The notes under the pieces: generated by a model | Told to the model about the DNA's origin: nothing | Database searches by the model: none | What the model saw: only the letters and a program-made list of their open reading frames with translations | NCBI GenBank assembly: GCA_030407315.1 | Contig: JALQPE010002934.1 | Span: forward strand, 19,208-83,207 | Reading direction: 5' to 3' | DNA: 64,000 bases | Source: Asparagopsis taxiformis | Taxonomy: Eukaryota; Rhodophyta; Florideophyceae; Bonnemaisoniales; Bonnemaisoniaceae | Shown: piece after piece, positions 21,840-33,084 of the stretch | Position numbering within the stretch: position 1 is the first letter of the stretch | How the letters are laid out: each line of letters begins with the position of its first letter | Position numbers and translations under genes: made by a program

Positions 21840-21887
21840 GGACGTCCGCATCCAAAATTTTTTATTTTTTTTGGACGCGGACGTTCA
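21840..21887. repeat. Hairpin with GGACGTCCGC arms and A/T loop
   Basis: An arm of about 18 nt starting GGACGTCCGCATCCAAAA is followed by a T-rich loop and the near-complementary TTTTGGACGCGGACGTTC. It closes the 43-bp repeat array. A partial GGACGTCCGCGTCC recurs near 21935, immediately before the Gag-like frame. Confidence 0.7.
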
Positions 21888-21959
21888 TTTGTTCTAGTAA
21901 ATCTCGGGGCCGACTAGGACCCGTACTAGAGAGACTGGACGTCCGCGTCCACTTCCAAA

Positions 21960-24707
21960 AACACAGACGCACCGCCCTAGCTGATCCTTACGCGGTTGCG
22001 TCTGCCCCAGCACCAGCTGTTACGTCACACGATACTCCCCCTCGGGCACCTAAGCCGACTGCCAATTGGCGCTCCCTAGGAGAATTCTATCCAGCCAATG
22101 CTGATGAACTGGTGGTATTCGACTCGCAAGCATAGCCTTTTAGGCGTGAGCTCGCCGCTCCTTGGGAACACTACCCGTTTTCGCGACTCCCTCGTAGGGA
22201 TTTTACGGATCGCCCGAGAAGCGAGTTACGTCGCGACATGCTTCTCATGAGCTCCCTCCGGGGTCAAAACCATCAGGTGCAAAACGAATGTTGGTCTGTT
22301 GATAAAGTTTGGTCGCTTACCGAGCGTTTACTGAATCTGCGAGCTCACTACATAATTTGTATTCTCGCCGAGGTGCGCCGGCGGTGCTAAGGACAGCCTG
22401 TTCAAGGCTGCTCCAGACAGACTGTCACTGACAGTCTGTCCTAGCAAGCACCCGCTGCCAATCTGGTACACGTGGGCTTCTCTATCATATCATCCACACG
22501 TGTACACTTATCATAACATTTTCCCTCTGCCATGATGGCAACCCATCTTGGCATTTCTAATTACTAATTGAAACTATGACAAACAAATTGAAACTTCAGA
22601 GGCCAGTTACTCCGTAATGGAGTGTCGTAGGAGCCCCGGAGAAGTTGCTACCCGACTAATTCGGGCACGCTGAATATGATTAGATAGGTTTCAGAGCGCT
22701 CAGACCACTCCTTCTAGGAGAAATCGAGGGTCAAAGTTTTCTCACGGAATTAGGCCTACCAGGCCCATTCTCAGTGAGTCAACATGGTCGGCTTACGCCC
22801 GTCTCCCCTCGAGTCGCCCGATGCGTCACTTCCGTGTTCCACATACGCTATGTAGCGACAGGACTTTCCTCCTCTATCCCGGGGATGCGCTTTACGTCGA
22901 ACATATGAATCGCCGCTTGTTCCAAGAGGGATCATACCAAGGCTCCGTAGCGGATCTACCGATGATTCGGTCACGCTGGTTTGCGTACCCTCCACGTCCC
23001 GATACGGGTAGCTATGAGCATCATATGCGTTTGCACGCTAGGGTTACTTCCCGAAGGATGGGGCGTCAGGTGACGGCGAATGATTATCGCGTGTTCGAGC
23101 ACCGTTATGTTAGCTCTGCTGAGCCGGTTACTAGACCCATGAAGGTAGCGAGGGAAGCTTTGGACCCGCTATGGGATGATCCCACTTGGGAAGGTCAGTC
23201 ATCTCCACCGATGTGTTTGCCCGTTGCCGACCCTCCGTCGCTGGTGTACTTCCACAATTCCGCTATTCGCGACGCGCCCGAATGGTGGATGGACAGGTTC
23301 CGATCGTACCTCGAGCTGGAGAGGGATATCCTTATAGGGATCGAGTTGGCTCGTACCGCCGAGACGCGGGGCTTGATGGCAGAGCCGGTGATGGCAGAGG
23401 AACTCCTCAATAGGGTGAGCCGTACTTGGTACGATATCCCGAGGGTGCCGGTGTCGGACGTGGTCCCCTATAGTAGGGAGTTACTTGGTTCGGTAGTGCG
23501 CCGGTTGCTGAAGGTGGCCTTTGGGGGCGATGATTATCCGCAGGAACTGGTCAGTACCAACATCACAGGAGTGGCACTGGAGAAGGTGTTTATCTACAAG
23601 ACCGTTGACTTGCCGGTAAGGGCGTTACGTATTAACGTGTTAAACCATCGAGATGGTACAGTCGCAGAGCTGCCGCCTTATCGCAGAGATGGTGAGTTCA
23701 CCGAAGATGGGTATTACGGCGTGGAGCCTGACAATTAGTCCGACGGTCATCCCGATGCTTACAAGTATCAGCCTGTTGGCGAGGCATTTGTGCCGCGTCC
23801 GTGGTGGACTGCCGCCGAGGCGGGAGGCCCAGCTGGGCGTTCCCCTTACGCAGGACGGAGCTTCGCTCCTGTTGCTTCCTTACCACCCAGTGGTGCCGAT
23901 GACTTGTACGAAAGTCAGGTCCCTATGACCGTCGCGCCTACCGCGCCAACCCCTCAGCCTACAGCTGCCCCTTCATCCCAAGTGGGTCCCGCCATGGAGG
24001 CGCTTCTGACATCCGACCAAGGCTCTGAGCCATCCGTGAACGGTGATGATATAGTCACGCGTCAGCCTCCAGCTGTAGATATCCTACGTGGGGAATTGTC
24101 AGGTCGCGAGTTGATGTCGATTCCGCATGTGCGGCGGTTGGTCGATGATCTCGGGGATGGTACGGTGGCTTCTATTTTTGCCTCTGCCAATGGGCGTTAC
24201 ATCGTAAGATCCGCATTGGATGGACTTGCACTGTCGTGCATCACGTTAGCTGATCGCTATAAGCAAGGACGCGAGCAGCGTAACATCGCCCGAGAGCGTC
24301 GCCGCACAGCGGATAGGGAGGTTGAGGCCGCACGCCTGGAAGCAGAATTGCGAGCTCGGATTGGGGAATTAGAAGGTGAATTGGAGGACGCCCGACGTCT
24401 ACTGCAGCAAGTAGTTATTCCCGAAGAGGGTGGCGAGGAGGCAGTTCAGCCTGGTTACTCACATCGTCGTGCTAGGTCTCCCGATGAGGGTCTTCCCGAA
24501 CGCAACGTGCGTACTCGTCTTCATTCCCTCGTGGGTGCTGCGGATGCCGGTAATCCTCTACTCGCGCGTCTGGATGCCCGGTTAGGTCACCTGAATCGCC
24601 AGATGTTTCTCCGCCTCCAGCGTCCATCCCCGCAGTTGGGTTATCCGCGTTTGCGGTTGCGCCTTCGCATGGCCCTGTGCCTGCCCGTCGTCGGGGTACT
24701 AGTGTAG
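21960..24707 (+). pseudogene. Gag-like reading frame broken by stops and a solo LTR
   Basis: A single forward frame continues from about 21960 across the solo LTR at 22297-22784 once one target copy is ignored, then on to 24707. It contains in-frame TAG codons near 22133 and 23736. No ATG is visible at the 5' end. The protein is rich in Arg, Pro and Tyr (for example LLYPGDALYVEHMNRR). It has a strong coiled coil at about 24290-24420 (AELRARIGELEGELEDARRLL), and a Pro/Arg-rich basic tail that continues in shifted frames to about 24880. I do not recognise the family. The layout would suit a retroelement capsid-like protein, but a non-retroviral origin is possible. It lies tail to tail with the gypsy pol, so it is not that element's own gag in this orientation. 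Confidence 0.45.
22292..22789 (-). mobile_element. Solo Copia LTR with TGGTC target duplication
   Basis: Bases 22297-22784 (488 bp) match, in reverse orientation, the LTRs of the Copia element at 37626 and 43563, with the TGTTG...CAACA ends intact. The flanking TGGTC at 22292-22296 and 22785-22789 is the 5-bp target duplication. A solo LTR arises by recombination between the two LTRs of a full element. It interrupts the Gag-like frame. Confidence 0.95.
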
Positions 24708-24880
24708 TTCCGCAGCGCGGTTTGCGTCGTAATCCTACCTACGCAAGGGTTGCACCCGTCATCCTCGTCCTTCGACTAATGTACGCGCTCCCGCCCCTAC
24801 GGCACCGTCTGCCTCTCATCGGCCTCGGCCTTCTAGCCATTATCGTCGCTAAGGACTGGCAATTGCCTTTGGGAGAATAA

Positions 24881-25213
24881 CCTCTAACGGTAGTTTGAAC
24901 ACGCTTTTGCGTTCCGCCATTGTTCATCAGGTAGTCCTGAGGCACCTCTGAGGTACATTAAAGATGCATCACCACGCTGACGTGCGGATTTGTTTGTTGA
25001 AACCCTTTTTGGCCAATTTTTCATTTCCTGAAAAATCTTAATTTCCAATTTGGCTCCGGTTGATGGTGATAAAGTGCGCCTTTTTTTTGGCTTGACCCTC
25101 CGAGGTTCGGTAGCTCCACCCAGTGAGTTCCTTGTTAGGTTCTTATCCCTGTGGGGTTATGCAGCTTCTTCCCTCTTTTGGGTTTGCGCGTGCGCGCTCG
25201 GCGCGGTTGCCGG
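24881..25213. other. Spacer between Gag-like frame and gypsy pol
   Basis: No gene seen. On the minus strand a purine run near 25080 (A8 then GGCGC) lies downstream of the gypsy pol end and could be a polypurine tract, but no LTR boundary is recognisable. Confidence 0.35.
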
Positions 25214-28200
25214 TCACCTTCGCGGTGTTGTCTTCGACGGGGTGTTGTCTTCGACGGGGTGTTGTCTTCGACGGAAGTACCTTGATGCCCATTCGGGGGG
25301 AACGTTTGCACGCTGCGTCCATGCCGGCTTTCGGTAGCCATACCATTTCACAAGGAACCATTGTTCCCCATCGTCGTCGGTGACGTAGTCGATAAGGTCC
25401 TCGATAGGGTACTCCTCATCCGAGGTTGCGAGTTCGGCGTCGCTACTTCCCCCTAGGGTTTCCTTCGTCCCTTCAGGGATTGATGCTTGTTCCAAGTTTG
25501 ACCGAATGCCCTGTGGCACTTCCTCTTGTTCTCTATCGGGAGTGGTTTCAGGTAATCCTATGGAGTTCGCCGTTGCCATCTTCTTCTTCGCGCTTGAGCG
25601 AGTGTGTCGACACGGTTTTGGTTTTGCCACATGGGCGGGTGCTTGACTTGCTTGGTTCGCTATGCGAAGTTCGGCTCCCGATGGAGGGTTCACATCTTGT
25701 TGTGGAGAACTCGGCGTCTGTACGCGTGACCTGGATGGTTGTCCTCTTGTCGCAATTGTGCGGTTTGAACGTCTTCGGGCGGCTTCAGCAGCGTCGACAT
25801 CTGTCGAGTCTTGTCGCAACGTTCGCTTGTGCGATGTAAGAGCTCGATCTGGGTTGGCGTCTTGGTCTTGGTCTGCATCGGCAGAGTTGTCATGGCGTCT
25901 TCGTTGACTTCTTCGCAATTGGGTGCGGTTAAAGCCGGTCGTTACCGGGGTACGGGTTGTTGGTGTAATGGTAAACGACTTTGGTCGTGCGTATCGCTCC
26001 AAATCGTGGGTGAGTTACCTGATGGTAAAGGTTGAGTATGCTCATCCCGAGAGGGTGTTGCGAAATTTTGGCTTGCGCGCACAGCGTCGGGGGCCCCCTC
26101 CTGAAGGGTGGTTTGTCCCGAACCACTACCTTCAGGTGTTATCCGAATTGTAGGTTGTCGTGGAGACGATGGTTGATCCCTGAAGGGGTATTCCTGATTA
26201 GGAGTTGGTGAAGGTGATTTTTTGGCGCGTATTGTTGGCCGTCGCCCGGCGGCTGACGTGGTTGTGTATTCAGCGCGAGGGCGTCTGCACCAGATGGTGA
26301 CACTTTTGCGTTAGCGGACTGTGGCCTAGGTGGCATGGTTGGTTCCTCGGTTGGTCGCGGAGCGAGTGCAACTCTATCGAGACTACCCTTTTCGGTAATA
26401 CCATCGCGGTCGATGTAAACCGTTCGCCGTCCAGCACGAATAACCCCATAGGGACCTTGAGCTATTGTAGTTGGCTTGTTCCGTTCACGGACTTCTGGAA
26501 CATCCAGATAAACGTAATCATCGGTAGTGATGAGTCGTTTAGACTTCCGGATTGACCGGTCGAAGTTGCGTTTGTATCGCGCCTGTGCGCTGTGAAGGCG
26601 TTTACCTGCCAGCTCGATGGTGTCCGTAATACGGCGTAAGAAGTTTTGCTTCATGAACGCGTCCGGCGTTGCCCTTCTTTTCACCGAGTGGTGTGTCGCG
26701 TAAGGCGGTGGAGGTCGGCTGAGGATGAGGTCGAAGGGTGTAGTTCCCGTTGTGCGATGCACGTGCGTGTTGTACGCATAGGTTAACGCTGGTGCGTAGA
26801 CATCCCAGTCATCCTGGTTATCATTGACGTAATTACGTAGCATGCTCAACAGAGTACGGTTATACCGTTCGACTTGCCCATTTGTCTGGGGATGGTATGC
26901 CGTCGTGAAGACGTTTTTCGTTCCTAACTGGAGGCAGACGGCCTGGGAGAACTTCGACGCAAATTGCGGACCGTTGTCGGATAATAATGTCCGCGGAGGA
27001 CCGTACTTGAACACCCACTGTGTACAAAAGGCTACTGCCACATGGTAAGCTGTAATGCTATGCTTCGCAACGGAACCACCTGGGTTAGCTTGGTAAAGCG
27101 ACACGCTATCACCAGTAGGTACACGTTACCCTTCTTGGTCCGAGGTAGAGGACCGAGGAGGTCAATAGCAACATCGTCCAATGGTGTGGTAGCTGGGAAC
27201 AGCTGAAGGGTACTCGCATGTTTGCGCAACCGTAGTCGGTTCCTGGCACACGCTGAACAGCGTTCAACCGTTCCGGTTATGTCCGCAGCCATTGCAGGCC
27301 AGTAATACGATAGGCGCATCGTGTCGTACATACGGTTCTGACCAGGATGTCCTGCCAAGATGCGGTGGTGGCACATCGTCAATAGACGTTGCCTTAATGC
27401 TTTAGGTACTACGATTTGGGATGACCCATCCAGTCTGGACTCCTTACAAAGGACACCGTCTTCATCTTCGAAGAAGAGAGAGTCAGATTTCTGAGAGGCC
27501 AGGGCCTGTTGACAGAAGTCGTCAGATTGTTGCTCTTCGAGCCACTCCTAGCGAGTTATCGGGCTGAAGTTTTCCGTTTATAGATGAGTTGTTAAGACGG
27601 GGGTACCGTTGCGATTAGGCGCCTCCTAGGCGTGGTCTCTTGCTAGAGAAAGGTCGTAGAACCAGACATCTGTGTCGTCATCGACTTCCATTTCACCTTG
27701 CGGTGCATGCGTGGCCAACAGAGTTGGTATTTCATCATCGGTGATGACAGGCGTTTCGCCGTTAGTTTCAACACGCAAAAGGGCGTCAGGTAGTTGGTGA
27801 ACCCGATTGGGACGGTAGATGATTTGATAATCAAATTCCGCAAGCCGGAGGCGCCAGCGGCATAGTCTCCCTGAAGGGTCGTTGATATTCATAAGCCAAC
27901 GCAGTGCGTTATGGTCCGTCCGGACTACAAACTTTGTTTGCTCCAAGTATGGACGTAGGATAGTGACAGCCCATACCACGGCTAAACATTCACGCTCCGT
28001 AGGGGAGAATCCTCTTTCAGGTTTAGTCAAGGTCCGCGACCAATAGCCAATTGGCTTGAGATCGTTCTCTTCCCCTTGCTGCTGGCGCAGAGCGCAACCT
28101 ATCTGATAGGCAGAAGCATCTGTATCGACGGTGTATGGTTTGCCTAGCTTAGGCAGAGCCAATACTGGCGGCTTGGTCATGACCTCCTTGAGAGCGTCGA

Positions 28201-28500
28201 ACGCGCGTCGTTGGTCCTCGGTAGGAAGTTCTTTCCCGAATTTAGGGAGGCTGTCTTTGGTCAGCATTTCGTTCAAGGGGTGCGCAATTGCGGCATACCC
28301 TTTGATGAATCGTCGAAAGACGCCACAGCTTCCGAGGAAGGATCGCATTTGCGTAGGCGTTTGCGGAAAGATCGCGTCAGCGATAGCCGAAGTGGCGTTC
28401 TGTCCGACAGCTAGCTTGCCTGGCATCACGAAATGTCCCAGGTAGTCAACCTTCTTTTCGAAGAAATGACACTTTTTCAACTTCAGGGTGACACCTGCTT
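25214..28500 (-). pseudogene. Ty3/gypsy pol with integrase and chromodomain, 5'-truncated
   Basis: Read on the minus strand from 28500, it starts inside the reverse transcriptase (LKKCHFFEKKVDYLG) and is cut exactly where the giant element begins. Next comes RNase H (VDTDASAYQIG, RTDHNALRWL), then the integrase zinc region (HH...CSACARNR) and core (AIDLLGPL, LLSDNGPQF, NGQVERYNR), with a frame change near 27060. Last is a C-terminal chromodomain (YPIEDLIDYV...FLVKWYGY) near 25270-25414. In-frame stops TAG, TAA and TAG lie between RNase H and integrase (27540-27640). The chromodomain marks a chromovirus-like lineage; such domains direct integration to marked chromatin. The tail has a 17-bp triplication at 25224-25274. 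Confidence 0.88.
25224..25274. repeat. 17-bp tandem repeat, 3 perfect units
   Basis: Three identical units of GGTGTTGTCTTCGACGG lie at the 3' end of the chromodomain frame. Because 17 is not a multiple of three, each extra copy shifts the frame and changes the C-terminus of the Pol protein. Confidence 0.9.
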
Positions 28501-28514
28501 CACTACGGTGTTGA
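28501..28514. repeat. Left terminal inverted repeat, giant element copy 2
   Basis: CACTACGGTGTTGA is directly preceded by gypsy pol sequence ending CCTGCTT. It matches the complement of the termini at 13246-13259 and 59635-59648. Confidence 0.88.
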
Positions 28515-28870
28515 GAATGAAAAAAGACAGTAAATTTACTGTCTGAGACAGTAAAAATTACTGTCTGGCCAAGACAGTGCGCGGAGACAGTAAAATTTAC
28601 TGTCTGAAAATTTCAGAATACTGCTGCAGCAGTAAACTGGCACGAAATCTGGACAGTACCAAAAACAGTAAAATTTACTGTCCAGAACAGTAAATTTTAC
28701 TGTGCGGAAGTGTTGCCGCCAGACAGTATGTGCAGACAGTACATTTTACTGTCTGAGGCAATGCATTGTATTGTATTACTGCACTGTGTGGGGAAATCTG
28801 TAGACAGTAGTGTAGATAGCAAATTGTATTGTCTGCGGGTAGTACCGTGCATTGGTTCACAACACTGTCT
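28515..28870. repeat. Subterminal ACAGTA/TACTGT palindrome array, copy 2 left
   Basis: This is the inverted counterpart of 12891-13245 with very high identity. It contains repeated ACAGTAAATTTACTGT-like palindromes and CAGACAGT half-sites, and probably binds the element's transposase. Confidence 0.85.
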
Positions 28871-29416
28871 GGTGGAGTGGACTTGAGAGGAAATATGGAG
28901 GATAGTGTTGGTGTGAAGGTAAATATTGGAATGGGGTGTGGTATACGACTATAGTAATTGTGATAGTAATTGTGATGGTGCTTTACAGATAGTTGGGTGC
29001 AGGGAAGCTAGATGTTGAATAGGACGTAGAATGAAAGATTGGGAGAACAGAACATATCTGGTTTGTCTCACCGTAAGGAGAGAATGCACAGAGTAGCTAT
29101 ATTATGTTGAGTTTAGCATTTCAAATTATACCTATCTATCTTTGAATTGAAAGTGTCGAGTAGGAGACGTCAGTCTGGTAGCGAGGTGTGGTATGTACAG
29201 GACGTGGGTGGTGGCAAAGGGAAGAATACGCACCATCCACCACTAAATTATGAAAAATAACCGTTACGGAGCACTGGGAAGCATTATTATTATGTAGAGT
29301 AGAACAGGATGGATGCATCCACTGGAATGATATTTGCTACAACACTGCTGTACTAAGCGTGACATCCTTCCTTCAAAGCATTTCTCCTTTTAGCAAACTC
29401 CAATTGCAAGTTCAAC

Positions 29417-30916
29417 ATGAATCCCGAAACCTCCGTAAGCATCGCCGCATTTTCCGAAATAACGCGTGAGGGCTTTTCGAACATCACTGCAGAGCTGAAG
29501 GCCCTGAGTGATAAAATGGATGCCGTCGAGAAGAGCACCATTCAATTACGCGAGACTCTCGGAAATGTCGCCAGGACTGTCTCCATGCTAAACACCGATA
29601 TGCAGGAGGTCAAGAGCATCGTCGATGGGCTTCTGAGCCAGGGACAAGGACATCCGATGAAGATCGCCTCCGAGAAGGACAGGGAACGTCTCCGCATTGC
29701 GCAGGATGCGGAGAAATCGTTCACGTTCGAAATGGTGTGTGCTGTGCTGTGTGCTGTTGTTCCAACGTACACGAAGGCAATGGTGGATAAGAGGGATAGG
29801 CATTTCAACGGATGCGAGCTAATCAATACGCTGATGTTCGCCAGGCAGAGCAATGAGCGAAAGGATGTGTTCAATAGGACGCTTGCCGGCCGGAACCACA
29901 TTGAATTGCGCTGCCAAGTTGTGACCTCTTTAATCAAGAATACGTGTGAAAACAATTCTTTCAGAGAGGGAGGAGACCGTTCCAGCTCCAATGGAACGTC
30001 GGAAGGTATCGAACGGTGGAGGGCGCGGGGGTATGTGACTACCGGGACCATTGAGGAGACAATTCGCGGAACGGACTCTGCTCGCATGGATGGAATGCAT
30101 GGGACGTCCGAGGGAAGTGATGGGGCCGCTCGAAAGCAGAAGCGAAGAAAGGTTGGTGACAATGGGCCGTTGCACAGAAAGGAGGTAGGCATCACTGTGA
30201 CGAAATCGGCACTCACGGCAGTGACCGGGTTTATGAACAAGTCCAGAGATCATGTGCGAAACCGGTTCATCCGAGATCTTGGATTCGTTCTATACAGTGT
30301 GTTTCAAGGTTCAGTCCGCATGGAGCATCATTTGCACGACGGTGGGCTGGACATGTCAGTTCCAAGTCTGTACTCGGCGCAGAGGAAAATGAATGCAGCG
30401 GAGCGCGCAGCAATGGATGACAAGAATATGAAGATTCTTCGCGACTTCATTGCGTTGCCAAAAGAAATGCTATTCAAAGTCGAGTACGAAGTTCAAATAA
30501 TTGGAGAACCGGACAAGAGGTTTTTGACTAGGAGGATCAATTTAGTAGAGGTTGCACTGAACTTTGCAGTCGCCTACACGCAATGTTCTGATAAGAACAT
30601 GTTCCTGCGACATTCAGAATACTCCTTGCAATTCATCTACATACTTGCATACGGGTTCCGAACGATTTTGAAATTTCAAAGTGGAGCAGAGGTGGGAGGA
30701 GCGCAAATCCGGGAAATCAATGAAGCAGTGAAACTGCTTCTTCCCGGGGAGCGGGTGAGTAGTCGGTTCATGAATGAGGAGGTTTTGACTATATCGCGTG
30801 ATAGATATGAAGAACTGAATGTAGACGATGGGGGGGGAATCAGTGCTGGAGGAGAGCTTCAGGTCTATGGAAGAGGACGGAGGAGATGCAGAATATGTGA
30901 AGGTATTCGTCGATGA
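29417..30916 (+). pseudogene. Coiled-coil transposon protein, copy 2 (C-terminus shifted)
   Basis: It starts at ATG 29417 (MNPETSVSI) and is nearly identical to the gene at 10831-12357, including the coiled coil and the conserved RNRFIRDLGF block. A G-run near 30829-30836 has eight G where copy 1 has seven. The last roughly 30 codons are therefore read in another frame, and the acidic tail is lost. One codon is also deleted near 30353. The run-length change could be a sequencing error, in which case the gene is intact. Confidence 0.75.
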
Positions 30917-31167
30917 TGAAATCGAGAATGAAGGGGAGTAGTATCGGATGAAACCGGTTTCGGTATAGTAGACGAAGAATGAAGAAATAAAATTTCTGTT
31001 GAGTTGAACTTTGTAATAGATGGAAGTAGATAGATACGAGACATCAGGAAACCAGTCAGACGATAGTGTCAAGTCGAAGGAACAGCGCAGAGACAGGTAG
31101 TGGAATAGTCGAAGTAGGAAGGGGCGAGGGTATCCGTCTTTACTAGAAATTGATGGCCACAGGAGCT

Positions 31168-32571
31168 CTAGAATGGAATACCCAGGAACAGGATAACTAC
31201 GGATAGGTGTGCTTTATCAGTTTTGCTCCGGACTGCAGGTGGAGGAGAGGGAGGGTGGGTAGTGGCTGAATCCGCATTGAAGCCAAGACGAGAGATAGCC
31301 TCATAGCCAATGTCTTCAAGCTCCTGGCATGTAGTAGTACGACTGAAAATACAGCAAGGTAAGCGTAGATATAGTGTAACAAACGTCTCTGCGGTTGATA
31401 GAGGCTGGAAAGAGCTGTAACAAGTTCGGCGCTGAATACGTCTCCACAGTAACGAAAGCGTTGCTCCATAGGTAACAGTAGCCTTATCACGTAGGTGGAA
31501 AGAGTCCACGATGCTAGACTGTGATAGTCGGCTAAGACATAGGGGATGTAAAAATGTATTGTTGACGTGGTCAAACTCGTAGGAGTCTCTGCAAAGAACT
31601 GTCATACGTTGGTCTGGGCTGGACAGGACGTAAGCAGATGAGCCGACGAGAAATGCGGAAGAAGGAGCATCATGAGAGCAATCAACGTCGACTAGATTTC
31701 CTAAAATTCGGACAATCGATGAGCTGCCTCCATCGCGTTCCGCCCTGCTCTTCACCAATATTTTCTGGAACCCGTGTTGCGAGGTACCTATGGAGTCACA
31801 TAGTGCCTGAAAGGTGGGGAAAATGATGGAAAGATCCGACTCATTTCCAGAGGGAAAGGTGATGTCCTCAAAGGACGGCTGGAAGAGAACGTCACGATTC
31901 TCTTTCGCCTTGCATTGAATGGCAATAGTGCGGAATTGAGCAAGGGAGCAGTCAGCCTGTACTCTGATTTCTTCTTGCGATGTTTGTCGCATTCCCCTGG
32001 AGTGCTCGGATTTTGTCATCCGGAGGGAGAGGGGCTTGTCCGTGTACACACCAAGCTTCTGAAACAGAATGCTACATACAGTCAGAGCAGAGGAGGTCAT
32101 GGAGCTGTTGGAATCGAATGGAGGGGGAAGAGGATGTTTGGCAGCTGACTCCAGCTTTTCCAATCTTGCCAGCATTTCTGCTATGGTCTTCTTCATTTGA
32201 TCCGCAGTGCAATCTTGAAGGATGCCGCGGTGGCGGTGGCGAGTGTGGTCAATGCCGTAGTCCGGGTCTCTCTCTGCTGGGGATGCAGGTGAGTCCATAC
32301 TGCGAAGCTCACCACTTCGCCACGGGAGAACCCTTCCGGAATCCTTGTCGACGAGCTCGTTACGATCTGAAATCTTGACTTGAGAAAGGGTAGAGTCGAA
32401 ACCATATTCAGCTTTGTATTCGAGCAATGCATGGAGGAATGGGTCTGTTTCAGTCATGACCTGAGTAATTTCCTTGACGATTGCAGACCACCACACAATT
32501 TTTCGTTTCCTCCCAAACGGCCGAAGTTCCCATTGAACTTCTATAACGTCGTCTGGAGCGAGAGGAAGCAT
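31168..32571 (-). CDS. 467-aa transposon protein, copy 2 (intact)
   Basis: It starts at ATG 32571 (MLPLAPDDVIEVQW). It has the same length as copy 1 and differs by scattered substitutions, for example in the C-terminal third. It carries the same possible Tudor-like N-terminus with WWSAIV and the short charged helix. It is the only cargo gene intact in both copies. Function not recognised. Confidence 0.75.
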   Translation of the reverse strand: MLPLAPDDVIEVQWELRPFGRKRKIVWWSAIVKEITQVMTETDPFLHALLEYKAEYGFDSTLSQVKISDRNELVDKDSGRVLPWRSGELRSMDSPASPAERDPDYGIDHTRHRHRGILQDCTADQMKKTIAEMLARLEKLESAAKHPLPPPFDSNSSMTSSALTVCSILFQKLGVYTDKPLSLRMTKSEHSRGMRQTSQEEIRVQADCSLAQFRTIAIQCKAKENRDVLFQPSFEDITFPSGNESDLSIIFPTFQALCDSIGTSQHGFQKILVKSRAERDGGSSSIVRILGNLVDVDCSHDAPSSAFLVGSSAYVLSSPDQRMTVLCRDSYEFDHVNNTFLHPLCLSRLSQSSIVDSFHLRDKATVTYGATLSLLWRRIQRRTCYSSFQPLSTAETFVTLYLRLPCCIFSRTTTCQELEDIGYEAISRLGFNADSATTHPPSPPPAVRSKTDKAHLSVVILFLGIPF

Positions 32572-33084
32572 GTTGGGATAGCTATGGGATAGAATTGTTG
32601 TATTAGTGAAAGCCTAACCGTTACCTTCTGCTAAAGAGTAGTATATACTAGGAGAATTGGAAAGGTCGAGAAGAGATGTTTAGCTAGTGTAGAAATAGAA
32701 TGGACAATTGACAAAATTGACACGTCAGTGTGGATGATGTCTGCCATGAACTGATTGCAGCATAAAATTTGATGTGAATAATCGTTCTAGAAGTGAATGT
32801 CGGATGCATACGATTGGACTACAAAGATACGCTTAGAGATGTTACGGGGCCCAATAAATTGCATGGAAAAATATTTTGAGTATTACTTTAGTATTACATT
32901 GATTATTGAGCTAACAGTCGATGTAGTTATCTTGTAAAGGTTCGGACAGGGGTGGAAAGGAAACAGCCACCGAAATGCTACTACTCGCTGACACTTTGGT
33001 TTAAACAACCAACTTCTGCTTTGCGCCACCCTGGTCAAGCAGCAACCAACTATCCCTTTCTTAAAAACTCTACCTTTGTTCGCC

